A DNA stretch of 64,000 nucleotides from Candidatus Accumulibacter phosphatis (GCF_012939955.1 NZ_SPMY01000010.1:39816-103815), one strand, 5' to 3'; positions 16,941 through 30,422 are shown, counted from the stretch's first letter. Translations and numbers: made by a program. The notes: generated from the sequence alone by a model not told the origin.

Positions 16941-18131
16941 TTAGAACGTGTGGTTAACACCAGCGGCGAAGGTGTTGTTGGTCTCGTTGACCTGGCCAAC
17001 ACCGGCAGGAACGCCAGAGAAGCGGATCGGCAGGCTCATCTTGTCGTTGTCGACCCAGACATAGCCGGCGTACAGGGTGGTGCGCTTGGACATGGCGGTC
17101 GTCCAGGCGAGAGTTGCGGTGTTGCTCTTGCCGTCAACTCTGGAACCACGTGGGCCTGCATCCATCTCGAGCTGACCATAGGTCAGGAGTACATTGCTGG
17201 CAGCCATCACCGGGACCTTTACGCCAAGGGACCAGACGGTGTTGTCGTTGTTGGCGACGTTCTTGTCGTTCTGCTGCTGATAGCTGGCCGAGACCTTGGC
17301 GGCCTTGAAGTCATAGGAGGCGCCGATGTAGCCTTCGTTGATGTCGTTGCCCCAGAGGTTCGGGACGGCCATGGCCGAGTCCGCGGTCGGAACGACGCTG
17401 TAACGCTGCTGGTAGACCAGGTCAATGTTCAACGCTCCGTTGGAGTAGTTGCCGCCAAGACCGAATCTGCCGTTGTCAGTGCTGGAAAGATTGCTATCGT
17501 AGACGCGCAGGTTGGCGTTCGAGTCCTTACCGTCCTTGGCGAGGGTCTCGCTCTCGCCGAAAGCGTAGATCGCTTTGGCGGTGAAGCCGCTCCAGTTGGG
17601 CGAGGTGTAGGTGGCGGCGTTGTCCCAGCGCGCTGCCGAGTTCGGGGTGATGGTGTTGCCGGCCTGCGAGCTCAGGATGGACTGCGAACCGAGGATCGAA
17701 CCGGCGAGCACATCGTTATTGACCGTTGCCACATAGCCAGGGGCATACTGACGGCCGAGGGCGACGGTACCGAGCTTGTCGCTTTGCAGGCCAACGAACT
17801 GTTGACGAGCGTTGAGGCCGCCGTTGCCGTTGCTGGTGCCGACGCCGGTGTTGTCGTCGATGGTCAGCGAGTACTCGAGAGTGAAGATGGCGCTCAGACC
17901 GTTGCCGAGGGCCTCCGTGCCGCGGAAGCCGATCCGCGAACCGCCCAGGATGCCGGACTGGACGCCGCTGAAGGTCTTGTTGCCATTGTTGGTGTTGAGG
18001 ATGTTATTCGAGCCGCCGCTGGAGTAGACATAGCCGGCGTCAGCAATACCGTAAATGGTGACGTTGGTCTGGGCAAGAGCGGCGCCCGAGGCCAGGCTGG
18101 CAACGGCCAGCGCGATGATTTTCTTTTGCAT
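16941..18131 (-). CDS. Gram-negative general porin
   Basis: A 396-aa intact porin: signal peptide QKKIIALAVASLASGAALA, mature N-terminus QTNVTIYGIADAGYVYSS, repeated amphipathic beta-strands, a conserved RIGFRGTEALGNGLSAIF segment and a C-terminal Phe (FAAGVNHTF) that acts as the assembly signal. It is a close paralogue of the broken copy next to it: signal peptide, ribosome site (GAGGAGATTCACC) and terminator are nearly the same. It probably forms a major diffusion channel for small hydrophilic solutes. Confidence 0.95.
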   Translation of the reverse strand: MQKKIIALAVASLASGAALAQTNVTIYGIADAGYVYSSGGSNNILNTNNGNKTFSGVQSGILGGSRIGFRGTEALGNGLSAIFTLEYSLTIDDNTGVGTSNGNGGLNARQQFVGLQSDKLGTVALGRQYAPGYVATVNNDVLAGSILGSQSILSSQAGNTITPNSAARWDNAATYTSPNWSGFTAKAIYAFGESETLAKDGKDSNANLRVYDSNLSSTDNGRFGLGGNYSNGALNIDLVYQQRYSVVPTADSAMAVPNLWGNDINEGYIGASYDFKAAKVSASYQQQNDKNVANNDNTVWSLGVKVPVMAASNVLLTYGQLEMDAGPRGSRVDGKSNTATLAWTTAMSKRTTLYAGYVWVDNDKMSLPIRFSGVPAGVGQVNETNNTFAAGVNHTF

Positions 18132-18429
18132 GGTGAATCTCCTCTAAGTTTGCGATCAATGAATCCAACTGGTGCTTCATCAAACTGGACCTCTCGGTAA
18201 AGACGAGAAGTTGGAGTGATTGTGGCAAACGCCGATAAGCGCGGCAAGTTCCCCGAGTGCTTTAGTGGCTTGTTGGGAAAAGAGTGTTGGGTTTTTGCAA
18301 CAAGCCTGGCGATTCCTTGGGTGCAGCTCTTCGGAGCGAGCTCTTTCGCACGTTTCGGTTTCGCTGGCGCGCTGCGAATTCTGATGGCCAGCGCCCTGCT
18401 CGGGAAGCCTCCGGGGATTCCTGAATGGA
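18132..18429. other. Intergenic region between trpC and the second porin
   Basis: About 300 bp without a supported gene. It contains the porin leader and the likely promoter. The trpC reading frame runs into it only because of the frameshift at about 18480; with one base restored trpC stops at 18430. Confidence 0.5.
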
Positions 18430-19217
18430 TCAGGAAAACAGTGCAGCGAGGGCTTCTCCGGGTTCGCTGGCGCGCATGAAGCTTCGCCGACGAGGAAGGC
18501 GTGGACCCCGTGGTCGCGCATCAAGGCGACGTCGCGATTGGCAAGAATGCCGCTTTCGGTGACCACCAGGCGATCTTCCGGGATCGCTGGCAACAAATCG
18601 AGAGTCGTCTGCAGATTGACTTCGAAGCTGCGCAGGTTGCGATTGTTGATGCCGATCAAGGGCGTGGCGAGTTGCAGGGCGACTTCCAGTTCCTGGCTAT
18701 TGTGTACTTCGACGAGCACGGCCATCCCCAGGCTGTCGGCGATGGCCTCGAAGTCGAGCATGGTGGGCAGGTCCAGCGCCGCAGCGATCAGCAGGATCGC
18801 GTCGGCGCCCATCGCGCGCGCTGCGAAGAGCTGATACGCATCGACCAGAAAGTCCTTGCGCAATACCGGCAGCGCGCAGGCTGAACGCGCCGCTTGCAGA
18901 TAGGCGGGCGAGCCCTGGAAAAACTGGCTGTCAGTGAGCACCGATAGACAGGCTGCGCCGTGGCGTTGATAACTGGCGGCGATCTCGGCGGGGTGGAAAT
19001 CGGCACGCAGGACGCCGCGGGAGGGGCTGGCTTTCTTTATTTCGGCGATCACCGCCGGCTGCGCGGCGGCAATTCTGCTGCGCAGGCTGGCGACGAAGTC
19101 GCGTGTTGGGGGCTGTTTCTCGGCGGCGGCACGCAGCTCAGCCAGAGGGGTGGCGGCCTGCGCCGTCGCGACCTCGTCATGTTTGACGGCAAGAATTCGC
19201 TTCAGGATGTCGCTCAT
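18430..19217 (-). CDS. trpC: Indole-3-glycerol phosphate synthase, frameshifted near the 3' end
   Basis: A TIM-barrel enzyme converting CdRP to indole-3-glycerol phosphate. [46 protein letters not shown] and [13 protein letters not shown] are diagnostic and include the catalytic lysines. After FLVGEA the frame slips. Adding one base at about 18480 (gaa to gaaa on the plus strand) gives [16 protein letters not shown] and a stop at 18430, that is 262 aa, the usual length. As read, the protein gains about 80 unrelated residues. The start overlaps the Uma2 stop by four bases. Confidence 0.93.
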
Positions 19218-19813
19218 CGCGGTGCGCTCTCCGTGCTCTGTGTGGCGCCTTCTTCGGCGGTGTCTTCGAGGATCTGGTCAAGCGGCAACTGCAGCGCCAG
19301 GGAAGCCAGTTCGACCGTTTCGCCAGGGCCATAGTCATGCAGCACCCAGTGATTCTCCGCGTCGCGACGGAAGACTTCGACGTGTTGCACCGCCAGGTCG
19401 ATCAGTACGTAGTCCTGCAGGCTGTCGAGTTTGCGATAGGCGGCGAACTTGCCGCCGCGGTCGAAGGCCGCGGTCGACTCGGAAAGGATTTCGGCGACCA
19501 GCAGGGGATGGCTGACATAGTCAGGCGTCAAGCGGTCGCGCGGGTCGCAGGTGACCAGTACGTCTGGATAGAAAAAGCAATCGGCGGCTTCGACGCGGGC
19601 CTTGACCGCTTCGACGAAAACTCGACACGGAGTGGCTTTGAGTGCCTGGCGCAGAGCGCTGGCCAGGTTCAGCGTGGCCACATTGTGCGACTGGCGCACG
19701 CCGACCATGGCGAAGACCTCGCCGGCGACGTATTCGTGACGCTCGATCTGTGCGTCTTCCCAGGCCAGGTAAGCGGCCGCATCGAAGTGCTTTTCAGTTT
19801 GCGGGATGGCCAT
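19214..19813 (-). CDS. Uma2 (DUF820) family putative restriction endonuclease-like protein
   Basis: A 199-aa protein with the DUF820/Uma2 fold related to PD-(D/E)XK nucleases. YPDVLVTCD holds the Asp, [16 protein letters not shown] the Glu, and KFAAYRKL the Lys and helix. Members are abundant in cyanobacteria and some proteobacteria; their cellular function is unknown. The gene lies between trpD (27 bp) and trpC (ATGA overlap), so it is transcribed and partly translated with tryptophan genes. Nothing links it to tryptophan synthesis, and a recent insertion into the operon is likely. Confidence 0.85.
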   Translation of the reverse strand: MAIPQTEKHFDAAAYLAWEDAQIERHEYVAGEVFAMVGVRQSHNVATLNLASALRQALKATPCRVFVEAVKARVEAADCFFYPDVLVTCDPRDRLTPDYVSHPLLVAEILSESTAAFDRGGKFAAYRKLDSLQDYVLIDLAVQHVEVFRRDAENHWVLHDYGPGETVELASLALQLPLDQILEDTAEEGATQSTESAPR

Positions 19814-19839
19814 GCCGGTCTCCTTTGCCAGGTCGCTGA

Positions 19840-20865
19840 TCAGGCCGAGAAGTCGCGCGTGAAGGCGACGAATTCGTCGAGCCTGGCGAGGGCGGCGCCC
19901 GCGGCGATGGCTTCGAAAGCGCGCTCGACGCCGTCGGCCAGCGTCTCGCTGAGGCCGCTGACGTAGATGCTCGCGCCGGCATTCAGGGCGACGATGTCAC
20001 GCGCCGCGCCGCTCTTGTTCTGCAGGGTGGCGAGCAGCATCGCTTTCGACTCTTCGACGTTGGCGACACGCAAGGCGCCGGGATCCTGCACCGACAGATT
20101 GAACTGCTCCGGGTGGATGCTGTACTCGTCGATACGGCCGTCTTTCAGTTCGCCGACCAATGTTTCACCGGCGATCGAGATCTCGTCGAGACCTTCGCGG
20201 CCGAAAACGGTCAGCGCGCGCGAACTGCCGAGTCGTTGCAGGACACGCACCTGGATTCCCACCAGGTCGGGATGAAAAACACCGAGTACCTGATTGTCGG
20301 CGCCGGCCGGGTTGGTCAGCGGGCCGAGAATGTTGAACAGGGTGCGCACGCCCAACTCGCGGCGGACCGGCGCCGCGTGCTTCATTGCGCTGTGGTGATT
20401 GGGGGCGAACATGAAACCGATGCCGACTTCGTCGATGCATTGTCCGACCTGCGCCGGGCTGAGGTTGATATTGACGCCGAGCGCTTCGAGGACGTCGGCG
20501 CTGCCGGACTGCGACGAGACCGAGCGGCCGCCGTGCTTGGCGACCCGGGCGCCGGCCGCCGCGGCGACGAACATCGCCGCCGTTGAAATGTTGAAGGTCT
20601 GCGCGCCGTCGCCGCCGGTGCCGCAGGTATCGACCAGGTGCGCGCGATTGCCGGGCACGACCTTGGTCGACAATTCCCGCATCACCTGCGCCGCGGCCGA
20701 AATCTCGCCGATGGTTTCCTTCTTGACGCGCAGACCGGTAATGATCGCCGCGATCATTACCGGCGTCACTTCACCACTCATGATCTGGCGCATCAGAGAG
20801 ACCATTTCGTCGTGAAAGATCTCGCGGTGTTCGACGACTCGCGCCAGTGCTTCCTGTGCTTTCAT
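19840..20865 (-). CDS. trpD: Anthranilate phosphoribosyltransferase
   Basis: A 341-aa enzyme joining anthranilate and PRPP. The PRPP-binding glycine motif [18 protein letters not shown] is at about residues 80-95. [21 protein letters not shown] and [21 protein letters not shown] complete the active site. Start and the trpG stop overlap (ATGA), indicating translational coupling. Confidence 0.97.
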   Translation of the reverse strand: MKAQEALARVVEHREIFHDEMVSLMRQIMSGEVTPVMIAAIITGLRVKKETIGEISAAAQVMRELSTKVVPGNRAHLVDTCGTGGDGAQTFNISTAAMFVAAAAGARVAKHGGRSVSSQSGSADVLEALGVNINLSPAQVGQCIDEVGIGFMFAPNHHSAMKHAAPVRRELGVRTLFNILGPLTNPAGADNQVLGVFHPDLVGIQVRVLQRLGSSRALTVFGREGLDEISIAGETLVGELKDGRIDEYSIHPEQFNLSVQDPGALRVANVEESKAMLLATLQNKSGAARDIVALNAGASIYVSGLSETLADGVERAFEAIAAGAALARLDEFVAFTRDFSA

Positions 20866-21434
20866 TTGCTGTGCTCCTCGAGGAAGTTTTTCAACAGGTC
20901 GTGACCGCGCTCGGTCAGGATCGATTCCGGATGGAACTGAACGCCTTCGACGGCCAGGCTACGGTGACGCAAGCCCATGATCTCGCCGTCATCGGTCCAG
21001 GCGGTAATCTCCAGGCAGTCCGGCAGGGAGTGGCGCTCGACGGCCAGCGAGTGGTAGCGCGTACAGGTCAGTGGGTTCGGCAGCCCGCGAAATACGCCCT
21101 GATTGGTGTGCTCGACCGGCGAGACCTTGCCATGCATCAACCTGTGCGCGTGAACCACGCGACCGCCGAAAGCTTCACCGATCGCCTGGTGACCGAGGCA
21201 TACGCCGAGCAGTGGAATCCTGCCGGCAAACTCGCGAATCGTCGCCAGCGAGATGCCGGCTTGTGCTGGCGTGCACGGACCCGGAGAAATGACCAGTAGC
21301 GCCGGGTCGAGACGAGCAATCTCCGGGATCGAAATGGCATCGTTGCGGAACACCCTGACCTCCTGACCCAACTCGCCAAAATACTGGACGAGGTTGTAGG
21401 TAAAGGAATCGTAGTTGTCGATCATCAGGAGCAT
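20862..21434 (-). CDS. trpG: Anthranilate synthase component II (glutamine amidotransferase)
   Basis: A 190-aa class I amidotransferase delivering ammonia to Trp[20 protein letters not shown] is diagnostic. [18 protein letters not shown] holds the catalytic Cys, and [13 protein letters not shown] the His-Glu pair. A dual role in p-aminobenzoate synthesis (PabA) is possible, as in many betaproteobacteria. Confidence 0.97.
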   Translation of the reverse strand: MLLMIDNYDSFTYNLVQYFGELGQEVRVFRNDAISIPEIARLDPALLVISPGPCTPAQAGISLATIREFAGRIPLLGVCLGHQAIGEAFGGRVVHAHRLMHGKVSPVEHTNQGVFRGLPNPLTCTRYHSLAVERHSLPDCLEITAWTDDGEIMGLRHRSLAVEGVQFHPESILTERGHDLLKNFLEEHSK

Positions 21435-21683
21435 TTGCGGCCTATCCTATTGATTGCGTTGAGCGCGCTCGGCGATGCTGCTTATCGATACCCGTCCGCT
21501 GCTCGTTGCGGAGTGGGAAGGTCGAAAGCTCTGGCCGGAGACGGGGAGATTGTCGCATATCTGTTTTTCTTGCGCGCCGCTGCTGCCGGCACGATTCAAT
21601 TCGGGTTGAGCCCGCTCCAGCCGCGGAACTGTCCAGGTGTCAATCGCGTCCTCGCACCCGGTTGTCGCGCGGCCTCTCCCTAT

Positions 21684-23156
21684 TCACAAGCGTGTGTCGA
21701 GGCCGTGTTCGGCGAGTTCTGCGGCGCGCAGCACGGCCTGTGCCTTGTTCTGGGTTTCCTGCCATTCGGAAGCCGGGTCGGAATCGGCGACGATGCCGGC
21801 ACCGGCCTGCACGTGCAGCTGGCCGTCCTTGACGATGGCGGTACGGATGGCGATGGCCAGATCCATGTCGCCGTTGAAACCCATGTGCCCGACGGCACCG
21901 GCATAGATGCCGCGCTTGACCGGTTCCAGCTCGTCGATGATCTCCATCGCCCGCACCTTGGCAGCGCCGGAGACAGTTCCCGCCGGGAAAGTGGCCTTGA
22001 GGACATCGAAGGCGTTCAGCTCGGGGCGCAGTCGGGCTTCCACATTCGAGACGATATGCATCACGTGCGAGTAGCGCTCGACGATCATGTTTTCGGTGAG
22101 CTTGATGCTGCCGACACGGGCGACGCGGCCGGCGTCGTTGCGGCCGAGGTCGAGGAGCTGCACATGCTCGGCACGTTCCTTTTCGTCGGCCAGCAACTCG
22201 TCGGCGAGGGCCTGATCTTCGGCGAAGGAAACACCGCGCCGACGGGTACCGGCGATCGGCCGCACGGTCACCGTGTCGCCCTCGAGGCGAACCAGGATCT
22301 CCGGCGAGGCGCCAACGACGTGGAAGTCCTCGAAGTCGAAATAGAACATGTACGGCGAGGGATTGAGCGAGCGCAGCGAGCGATACAGGGCCATCGGGCT
22401 GGCGGTCAGTGGTTTGCTCATGCGTTGCGAGAGGACGACCTGCATGATGTCGCCTTCGGTGATATAGCGCTTGGCTTTGAGCACCGCCTTCTTGAACTGC
22501 GCTTCACCAAACATTGAGGTCGCCGGCTGCGAGGGCTGCGGCTTTTCGGCGGGAATGCGCACCGGTTCGCGCAGCTTGGCCAGCAGTTCCCGCAGTCTTG
22601 CCTGGGCCTTCTGGTAAGCGCCGGGAACGCCCGGTTCGGCGTAGACCACCAGCGTCAGCTTGCCCGAGACGTTGTCGACCACGGCGATCTCTTCGGAGAG
22701 CAGGAGGACGATGTCGGGAATGCCGAGGTCGTCGGGCTTCTGCGAGCGCGTCAGGCGCGTCTCGATATAGCGCACGGTATCGTAGCCGAAGCACCCGACC
22801 AGGCCCCCGCAGAAGCGTGGCAGGCCGGTGGTCGGTGCGGCGCGAAAGCGCTGCATGTATTTGGCGATGAAGTCGAGCGGGTTGGTGTCGTCTTCGCGTT
22901 CGGCGATGCGATTGCCGTTGAGCACCAGTACCTGATGCGCGTTGACCACGATTCGCGTCGGACTGGCCAGGCCGATGATCGAGTAACGGCCGAAGCGCTC
23001 GCCGCCTTGCACCGATTCAAGCAGGTAGGTGTAGGGCTGGTTGGCCAGTTTGAGGTAGATCGACAAGGGGGTGTCGAGATCGGCAAAAGTTTCCAGCGTC
23101 ACCGGGATACGGTTGTAGCCTTCGGCGGCCAGCCGATTGAAATACGCTGCAGTCAT
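21684..23156 (-). CDS. trpE: Anthranilate synthase component I
   Basis: A 490-aa chorismate-utilising enzyme producing anthranilate. The N-terminal allosteric domain contains YLLESVQGGERFGRYS, including the LLES element that binds feedback tryptophan. The catalytic part has GGLVGCFGYD, VLSQRMSKPL, VGASPEILVR, PIAGTRRRG and GAAKVRAMEIIDEL. The ATG at 23156 has a GGAG site; the open frame extends 18 codons further without similarity. A 249-bp gap with no supported gene separates it from trpG. Confidence 0.97.
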   Translation of the reverse strand: MTAAYFNRLAAEGYNRIPVTLETFADLDTPLSIYLKLANQPYTYLLESVQGGERFGRYSIIGLASPTRIVVNAHQVLVLNGNRIAEREDDTNPLDFIAKYMQRFRAAPTTGLPRFCGGLVGCFGYDTVRYIETRLTRSQKPDDLGIPDIVLLLSEEIAVVDNVSGKLTLVVYAEPGVPGAYQKAQARLRELLAKLREPVRIPAEKPQPSQPATSMFGEAQFKKAVLKAKRYITEGDIMQVVLSQRMSKPLTASPMALYRSLRSLNPSPYMFYFDFEDFHVVGASPEILVRLEGDTVTVRPIAGTRRRGVSFAEDQALADELLADEKERAEHVQLLDLGRNDAGRVARVGSIKLTENMIVERYSHVMHIVSNVEARLRPELNAFDVLKATFPAGTVSGAAKVRAMEIIDELEPVKRGIYAGAVGHMGFNGDMDLAIAIRTAIVKDGQLHVQAGAGIVADSDPASEWQETQNKAQAVLRAAELAEHGLDTRL

Positions 23157-23327
23157 GGGAACTCCACAAGAAAACACTGCTGGAAGAGGTGTGCACCAGG
23201 CTCGATGCACGCCGCGGGGCGGGGGGGCAGCGGCGACGCTGCCGGCCTGTCTACCGGCGCCAGGGGCGCCAGGGCCAGGCCTCTGCCCGACTGGCAGGCG
23301 GCGAATGCAATTTGTGGTCGATGGTGT

Positions 23328-24014
23328 TCATGCGTGACTGACGCGCTGGGCCGCTTCGGCGAGGGTCGAAACTATAGCATCGCAAGCGAGATCGCTCACC
23401 CCGCGCCCTTCGTTGTAGCCGTAGGGGACCAGAAAGACATGGCAGCCAGCCGAGCGTCCGGCGTGAAAATCGTGCACCGAATCGCCGATCATCAACACCT
23501 CGGCGGGCGAGGCGCCGAGGCGGCCGCTGGCCCAGATCACCGGCATCGGGTCGGGTTTAGCCCGTGGCAGTACGTCACCGCTGACGACCACCTGGAAAAA
23601 AGGTGCCAGACCGACCTGCTCAAGCAGCGGAACCGAGAAGGCTTCGGCCTTGTTGGTAATCACTCCGAGCGGCAGGCCCAGGTCCCGGAAGGCTTCGAGG
23701 CCTTCGCGGACGCCCGGAAAAAGGAGCGCGTGGCGTCCGTTGGCAATCGCGTAGTGGTGCCGGAAACTGTCCAGCGCTGCCTTGGGCGGCGGCGCCGGGT
23801 CATCGGCAGCGACCATGTTGCCGGCGAGAACGCGCTTGACCAGATTGGGAATGCCGCGCCCGACGTAGCTGCGAACCGCTGCCACAGCAATTTCCGGGCG
23901 ACCGAGGTCGCCGAGCATGGCGTTGGCTGCGGCGTGCAGATCGAGGACGGTATCGATCAGCGTGCCGTCCAGATCGAAGAGCACGGCGCGCACGGCGAGT
24001 GGACCTGAGATCAT
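23328..24014 (-). CDS. gph: Phosphoglycolate phosphatase (HAD superfamily)
   Basis: A 228-aa HAD hydrolase removing phosphate from 2-phosphoglycolate formed by DNA repair or RuBisCO oxygenation. The nucleophile motif [10 protein letters not shown] is at residues 13-22. GVITNK, KPDPMPV and the metal-binding [16 protein letters not shown] complete the set. It overlaps the rpe stop by ATGA, and rpe-gph-trpE is a common betaproteobacterial order. Confidence 0.93.
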   Translation of the reverse strand: MISGPLAVRAVLFDLDGTLIDTVLDLHAAANAMLGDLGRPEIAVAAVRSYVGRGIPNLVKRVLAGNMVAADDPAPPPKAALDSFRHHYAIANGRHALLFPGVREGLEAFRDLGLPLGVITNKAEAFSVPLLEQVGLAPFFQVVVSGDVLPRAKPDPMPVIWASGRLGASPAEVLMIGDSVHDFHAGRSAGCHVFLVPYGYNEGRGVSDLACDAIVSTLAEAAQRVSHA

Positions 24015-24700
24015 GCGGTCGCCAGTTGCGCGCGCAGCGCCGCGATGACCGTGTCGTAACGATTGGCGTCGCTGTCGCTGCCAGCGCCGAAGACTGCCGA
24101 ACCGGCGACGAAAGCGTCGGCGCCGGCGGCGGCAATCTCGGCAATGTTGTCCACCTTCACCCCGCCATCGACCTCAAGGCGGATGTGGCGCCCACTTTCG
24201 CGTTCGTAGGCGTCGATGCGCGCGCGTGCGGCGCGCAGTTTGGCCAGCGTCGCGGGGATGAACTTCTGTCCGCCGAAGCCGGGGTTGACGCTCATCAGCA
24301 GGACGATATCCAGCTTGTCCATGACGTAGTCCATGACGTCCAGCGGCGTCGCCGGATTGAACACCAGGCCGGCCTGGCAGCCGCATTCACGAATCAGCGC
24401 CAGTGAGCGGTCGACATGCTCGCTGGCTTCGGGGTGAAAAGTGATGAGGTTGGCGCCGGCCTTGGCAAAGTCGGGAATGATGCGGTCGACGGGTTTGACC
24501 ATCAGGTGCACGTCGATCGGTGCCTTGGTCAGCGGGCGGATCGCCGCGCAGATCAGCGGGCCGATGGTCAGGTTGGGTACGTAGTGGTTGTCCATGACAT
24601 CGAAGTGAATCCAGTCGGCGCCGGCGGCAAGGACGTTGATCACTTCCTCGCCAAGCCTGGCGAAATCGGCGGAAAGAATGCTGGGCGCTATGACGTGCAT
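24011..24700 (-). CDS. rpe: Ribulose-phosphate 3-epimerase
   Basis: A 229-aa TIM-barrel epimerase interconverting ribulose-5-P and xylulose-5-[18 protein letters not shown] opens the protein; [38 protein letters not shown] and [12 protein letters not shown] carry the metal and phosphate ligands. The ATG at 24700 begins the similarity. It leads the operon rpe-gph-trpE-trpG-trpD-Uma2-trpC and diverges from apaG. A candidate -10 (TAAAAT) lies at 24737-24732 on the minus strand. Confidence 0.97.
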   Translation of the reverse strand: MHVIAPSILSADFARLGEEVINVLAAGADWIHFDVMDNHYVPNLTIGPLICAAIRPLTKAPIDVHLMVKPVDRIIPDFAKAGANLITFHPEASEHVDRSLALIRECGCQAGLVFNPATPLDVMDYVMDKLDIVLLMSVNPGFGGQKFIPATLAKLRAARARIDAYERESGRHIRLEVDGGVKVDNIAEIAAAGADAFVAGSAVFGAGSDSDANRYDTVIAALRAQLATA

Positions 24701-24850
24701 GGACAAAAACCCGCGGGAAAGATGAGGGCATATTTTAGCGCGAAACGGCTTCCTTCGGCCGCGCGCCGTGTCGGGCCTGGTCGTCGGACTTGTCAGCGTG
24801 CGCGCTTTGGTGTGCAATGCCGGTTCTGATCGTCCCAACATTGAGCAAAC

Positions 24851-25234
24851 ATGGCCGAAAGCAAGAAATACGAGGTCGCAGTCAGCGCGGTCCCGAAATA
24901 TATCGCCGAGCAGTCGGATCCGGCCAACGACAGCTATGTCTTTGCCTATGCGATTACCATCGAGAACGTCGGAACCGTGCCTGCGCAATTGATTTCGCGG
25001 CACTGGATCATCACCGATGCCGCCGGCGAGGTGCAGGAGGTGCGCGGCCTCGGCGTCGTCGGCCGGCAGCCGCTGCTGCAGCCGGGCGAGAAGTTCGAAT
25101 ATACCAGCGGTTGCCAACTCGAAACGCCTGTCGGCACGATGCGCGGCAGTTACCAGTTAACGGCCGTAGACGGCAAGCAGTTCGACGCGGAAATCCGCGA
25201 GTTCACCCTCGCCGTGCCGCGTGTTTTGCACTGA
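24851..25234 (+). CDS. apaG: ApaG domain protein
   Basis: A 127-aa immunoglobulin-like beta-sandwich protein. Diagnostic stretches are [41 protein letters not shown] and [18 protein letters not shown]. ApaG has been linked to cobalt/magnesium tolerance and to Ap4A metabolism, but the molecular role is not settled. It is a single gene divergent from rpe and convergent with argJ. Confidence 0.95.
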   Translation: MAESKKYEVAVSAVPKYIAEQSDPANDSYVFAYAITIENVGTVPAQLISRHWIITDAAGEVQEVRGLGVVGRQPLLQPGEKFEYTSGCQLETPVGTMRGSYQLTAVDGKQFDAEIREFTLAVPRVLH

Positions 25235-25326
25235 CGTTTGTACCGGCGGGGCCAGCGCAGGTCCTGTTGAGCGGCGTCGGCAGCGGCATTGGCCGCCAGC
25301 GGGTTCAGACCGATGCGAGGGGGCGG

Positions 25327-26574
25327 TCAACTGCGGTAGTCGGCGTTGATCCGCACGTATTCGTAGGAAAGGTCGCAGGTATACACCGCGGCACGCGCGC
25401 TGCCGCGTCCCAGGTCGACGCGGACACTGATTTCGGCCTCGCCCATGATGCGCGCACCGTCCTCTTCGCGATACGAAGCGGCACGGCCGCCTTTTTCGGC
25501 AACCAGAATCTCGCTGCCGCCACTCGCCAGCCAGACCCTGACCCGGTCGACGTCGAGCGGGTCGAGGGCGTCGATTTCGGCGTAGCCGATGGCCGCCAGG
25601 ATGCGCCCCAGATTGGGATCGGAAGCAAAGAAAGCCGTCTTGACCAGCGGTGAATGGGCGACGGCGTAGCCGACGCGCTTGCATTCCTGGCGGTCGCGGC
25701 CACCTTCGACGGCGACGGTGATGAATTTGCTGGCCCCTTCGCCGTCGCGAATGATCGCCTGGGCCAGTTCCATGGCGACGGCGATTAGCGCTTCGCGCAG
25801 TTGCGCGTAGGCCGCTGTCGACGCGTCCGCGATTTCGATGCCGCTCTGGCCGGTGGCGATCAGGATGAAGGAGTCATTGGTCGAGGTGTCGCCGTCGACG
25901 CTGATGCAGTTGAACGACTCGTCGGCAGCTTCGCGCAGCAGTTGCTCTAGCAGCGGCGCGGCGACGCCGGCATCGGTGGCGATGAAGCCGAGCATGGTCG
26001 CCATGTTCGGCCGGATCATGCCGGCGCCCTTGCTGATGCCGGTGATGGTGATGCGCTTGCCGTCGATCTCGAAGCGCCGCGAGGCGGCTTTGGCGACGGT
26101 GTCGGTGGTCATGATGGCGTGTGCCGCCGTATGCCAGTGGTCGGCGCGCAGGTCGGCGATACAGGCTGGCAGGCCGGCAATCAGGCGCTCGACGGGCAGC
26201 GGTTCGAGGATCACGCCGGTCGAGAAAGGCAGCACCTGGCGGTCATCGATAGCCAGCAGCTGGCTGAGGGCCGCGCAGGTTTCGGCTGCCGCCCGCAAGC
26301 CTTGCTCGCCGGTGCCGGCGTTGGCGACGCCGGTATTGATGAGTAGCGCGCGCGCATCGCTGCCGAGTTCCAGATGGCGGCGGCAGACGTGCACCGGTGC
26401 GGCGCAAAAGCGGTTGCTGGTAAATACGCCGGCGACGCGACAGCCGGGGTCGAGAGCCAGCACGGTCAGGTCATGCCGATCAGGCTTGCGGATGGCCGCC
26501 GCGGCGACGCCGAGACGAACGCCGGCAACCGGCCAGAGATCTGCGGCGGCGGGGGTACGATAATTGACGGGCAT
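25327..26574 (-). CDS. argJ: Bifunctional glutamate N-acetyltransferase / amino-acid acetyltransferase
   Basis: A 415-aa ornithine acetyltransferase that recycles acetyl groups in arginine synthesis. The self-cleavage site and nucleophile Thr are in [20 protein letters not shown]. Also seen are [36 protein letters not shown] and a C-terminal [13 protein letters not shown]. The ATG at 26574 has a GAGGT site. It lies 139 bp after secA on the same strand, a usual neighbourhood in betaproteobacteria. Confidence 0.96.
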   Translation of the reverse strand: MPVNYRTPAAADLWPVAGVRLGVAAAAIRKPDRHDLTVLALDPGCRVAGVFTSNRFCAAPVHVCRRHLELGSDARALLINTGVANAGTGEQGLRAAAETCAALSQLLAIDDRQVLPFSTGVILEPLPVERLIAGLPACIADLRADHWHTAAHAIMTTDTVAKAASRRFEIDGKRITITGISKGAGMIRPNMATMLGFIATDAGVAAPLLEQLLREAADESFNCISVDGDTSTNDSFILIATGQSGIEIADASTAAYAQLREALIAVAMELAQAIIRDGEGASKFITVAVEGGRDRQECKRVGYAVAHSPLVKTAFFASDPNLGRILAAIGYAEIDALDPLDVDRVRVWLASGGSEILVAEKGGRAASYREEDGARIMGEAEISVRVDLGRGSARAAVYTCDLSYEYVRINADYRS

Positions 26575-26713
26575 TGCAACCTCGCGAACGGGGTAGGGCA
26601 GAGACAGTGTGCGGCGGTAAGCGCAGGCTACGGCTTCGGCAGCGGGCGCCAGCGGCGCACGTGGGCGGTTATTCTCGCCGCCATGCAATTGGGTTTTGTG
26701 GTGGCAGCGGCGC

Positions 26714-29428
<2,715 letters not shown>

Positions 29429-29822
29429 TCTGGGAACGGTAAAGGAAGCTGCGAAGTTAGTGTAAGGACCCCTGCCAGGCAGCGGTACATTGCCATCGCC
29501 AGAAATGGCGAGCGATGGAGAGCCAGACGGGAGCAACCGGGATTGCAGCGCGGCAAAATCGGGCTGACAGGACTAAGTCAAGCGTACGGCGTGCGGTATG
29601 GATACTACCTTCAAGACTCGCTGGACGCAATTCTGGCTTCGTCTGGCGTCGCTCCGTTACGGCATTGAGAGGGGGCGTCTGACGTTAGCGAGGGCGCTGG
29701 CCCCTGCTGCGTCGGCCGTGGCGCTCAACGTCGGCGAGCGGCCGAGGCAGCCGAATTGCACTTGCCATGAAGGAAAGGCAGGTGCTTTAATTCTCCTACC
29801 GTCACCCACTGGGAGTCACGAC
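29429..29822. other. Intergenic region between secA and the CBS-like gene
   Basis: About 394 bp. It should hold the secA promoter and leader. A reading frame on the plus strand is open from 29598, but it lacks family similarity and is better read as leader sequence. No SecM-like arrest peptide was recognised. Confidence 0.45.
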
Positions 29823-30422
29823 ATGTTAGATAGTCATTTCAAGCCTCTATCCTGGACCCGGCTCAGGAGAGGTGTTCCGTGTTACCTGCCGAAGGCTGTC
29901 GTCGGGGCGCGGGTTGGCGCTGATTCCCCGGCACTTGCAGTGATGACCGATTTTCGTCGCTTTGCGCCGGCCACCATTGCGCGCGACGCCGCACTTGACG
30001 AGGCCAACCGGCTGATGACCTTGTGCGGCGTGCACTATTTGCTGGTCGGCGACGAGCAGCGGCAGTTGCTGGGCATTGTCACCGAGGCCTGCACCAAGGG
30101 ACACCGGCCGCTGGCGACAGCGCATGCGATGGGAATTCGCCCTGGCGAGTTGGTGGTCGGCAACGTAATGATCAACAAGCACGACGACGCCGAGGTCGTG
30201 CATCTGCGGGATCTTGAAGGGGCAAAGGTCGGCCAGGTCGTGGCCACGCTCAAGCAACTGGGCACACTTAGCTGTCTGGTCGTCGAGCACGACGAAAGCG
30301 ACAACCATATCCTCTGCGGTGCCTTCTTCCTGCATCAGATCGAGCGTCAGCTGGGCGGTGAGTCGACAACAGAAGAAGTCGCACACACTTTTTCGCAAGT
30401 GGTGAACTCGCTGGGGCGCTGA
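29823..30422 (+). CDS. CBS-domain-like protein of unknown role
   Basis: A 199-aa cytoplasmic protein. The central part reads like a CBS pair: VMTDFRRFAPATIARDAALD then GVHYLLVGDEQRQLLGIVTE, followed by VGNVMINKHD and SCLVVEHDESDNHILCGAFF. CBS pairs bind adenosyl nucleotides and regulate partner activity. There is no fused effector domain, so its target is unknown. The ATG at 29823 follows GGGAG; a longer frame from 29598 has no similarity. It stands alone between secA and a cation transporter. Confidence 0.75.
   Translation: MLDSHFKPLSWTRLRRGVPCYLPKAVVGARVGADSPALAVMTDFRRFAPATIARDAALDEANRLMTLCGVHYLLVGDEQRQLLGIVTEACTKGHRPLATAHAMGIRPGELVVGNVMINKHDDAEVVHLRDLEGAKVGQVVATLKQLGTLSCLVVEHDESDNHILCGAFFLHQIERQLGGESTTEEVAHTFSQVVNSLGR

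Noticed and set aside
21435..21683. Small gene between trpE and trpG
   Set aside because: No minus-strand frame with a start and ribosome site is present in these 249 bp.
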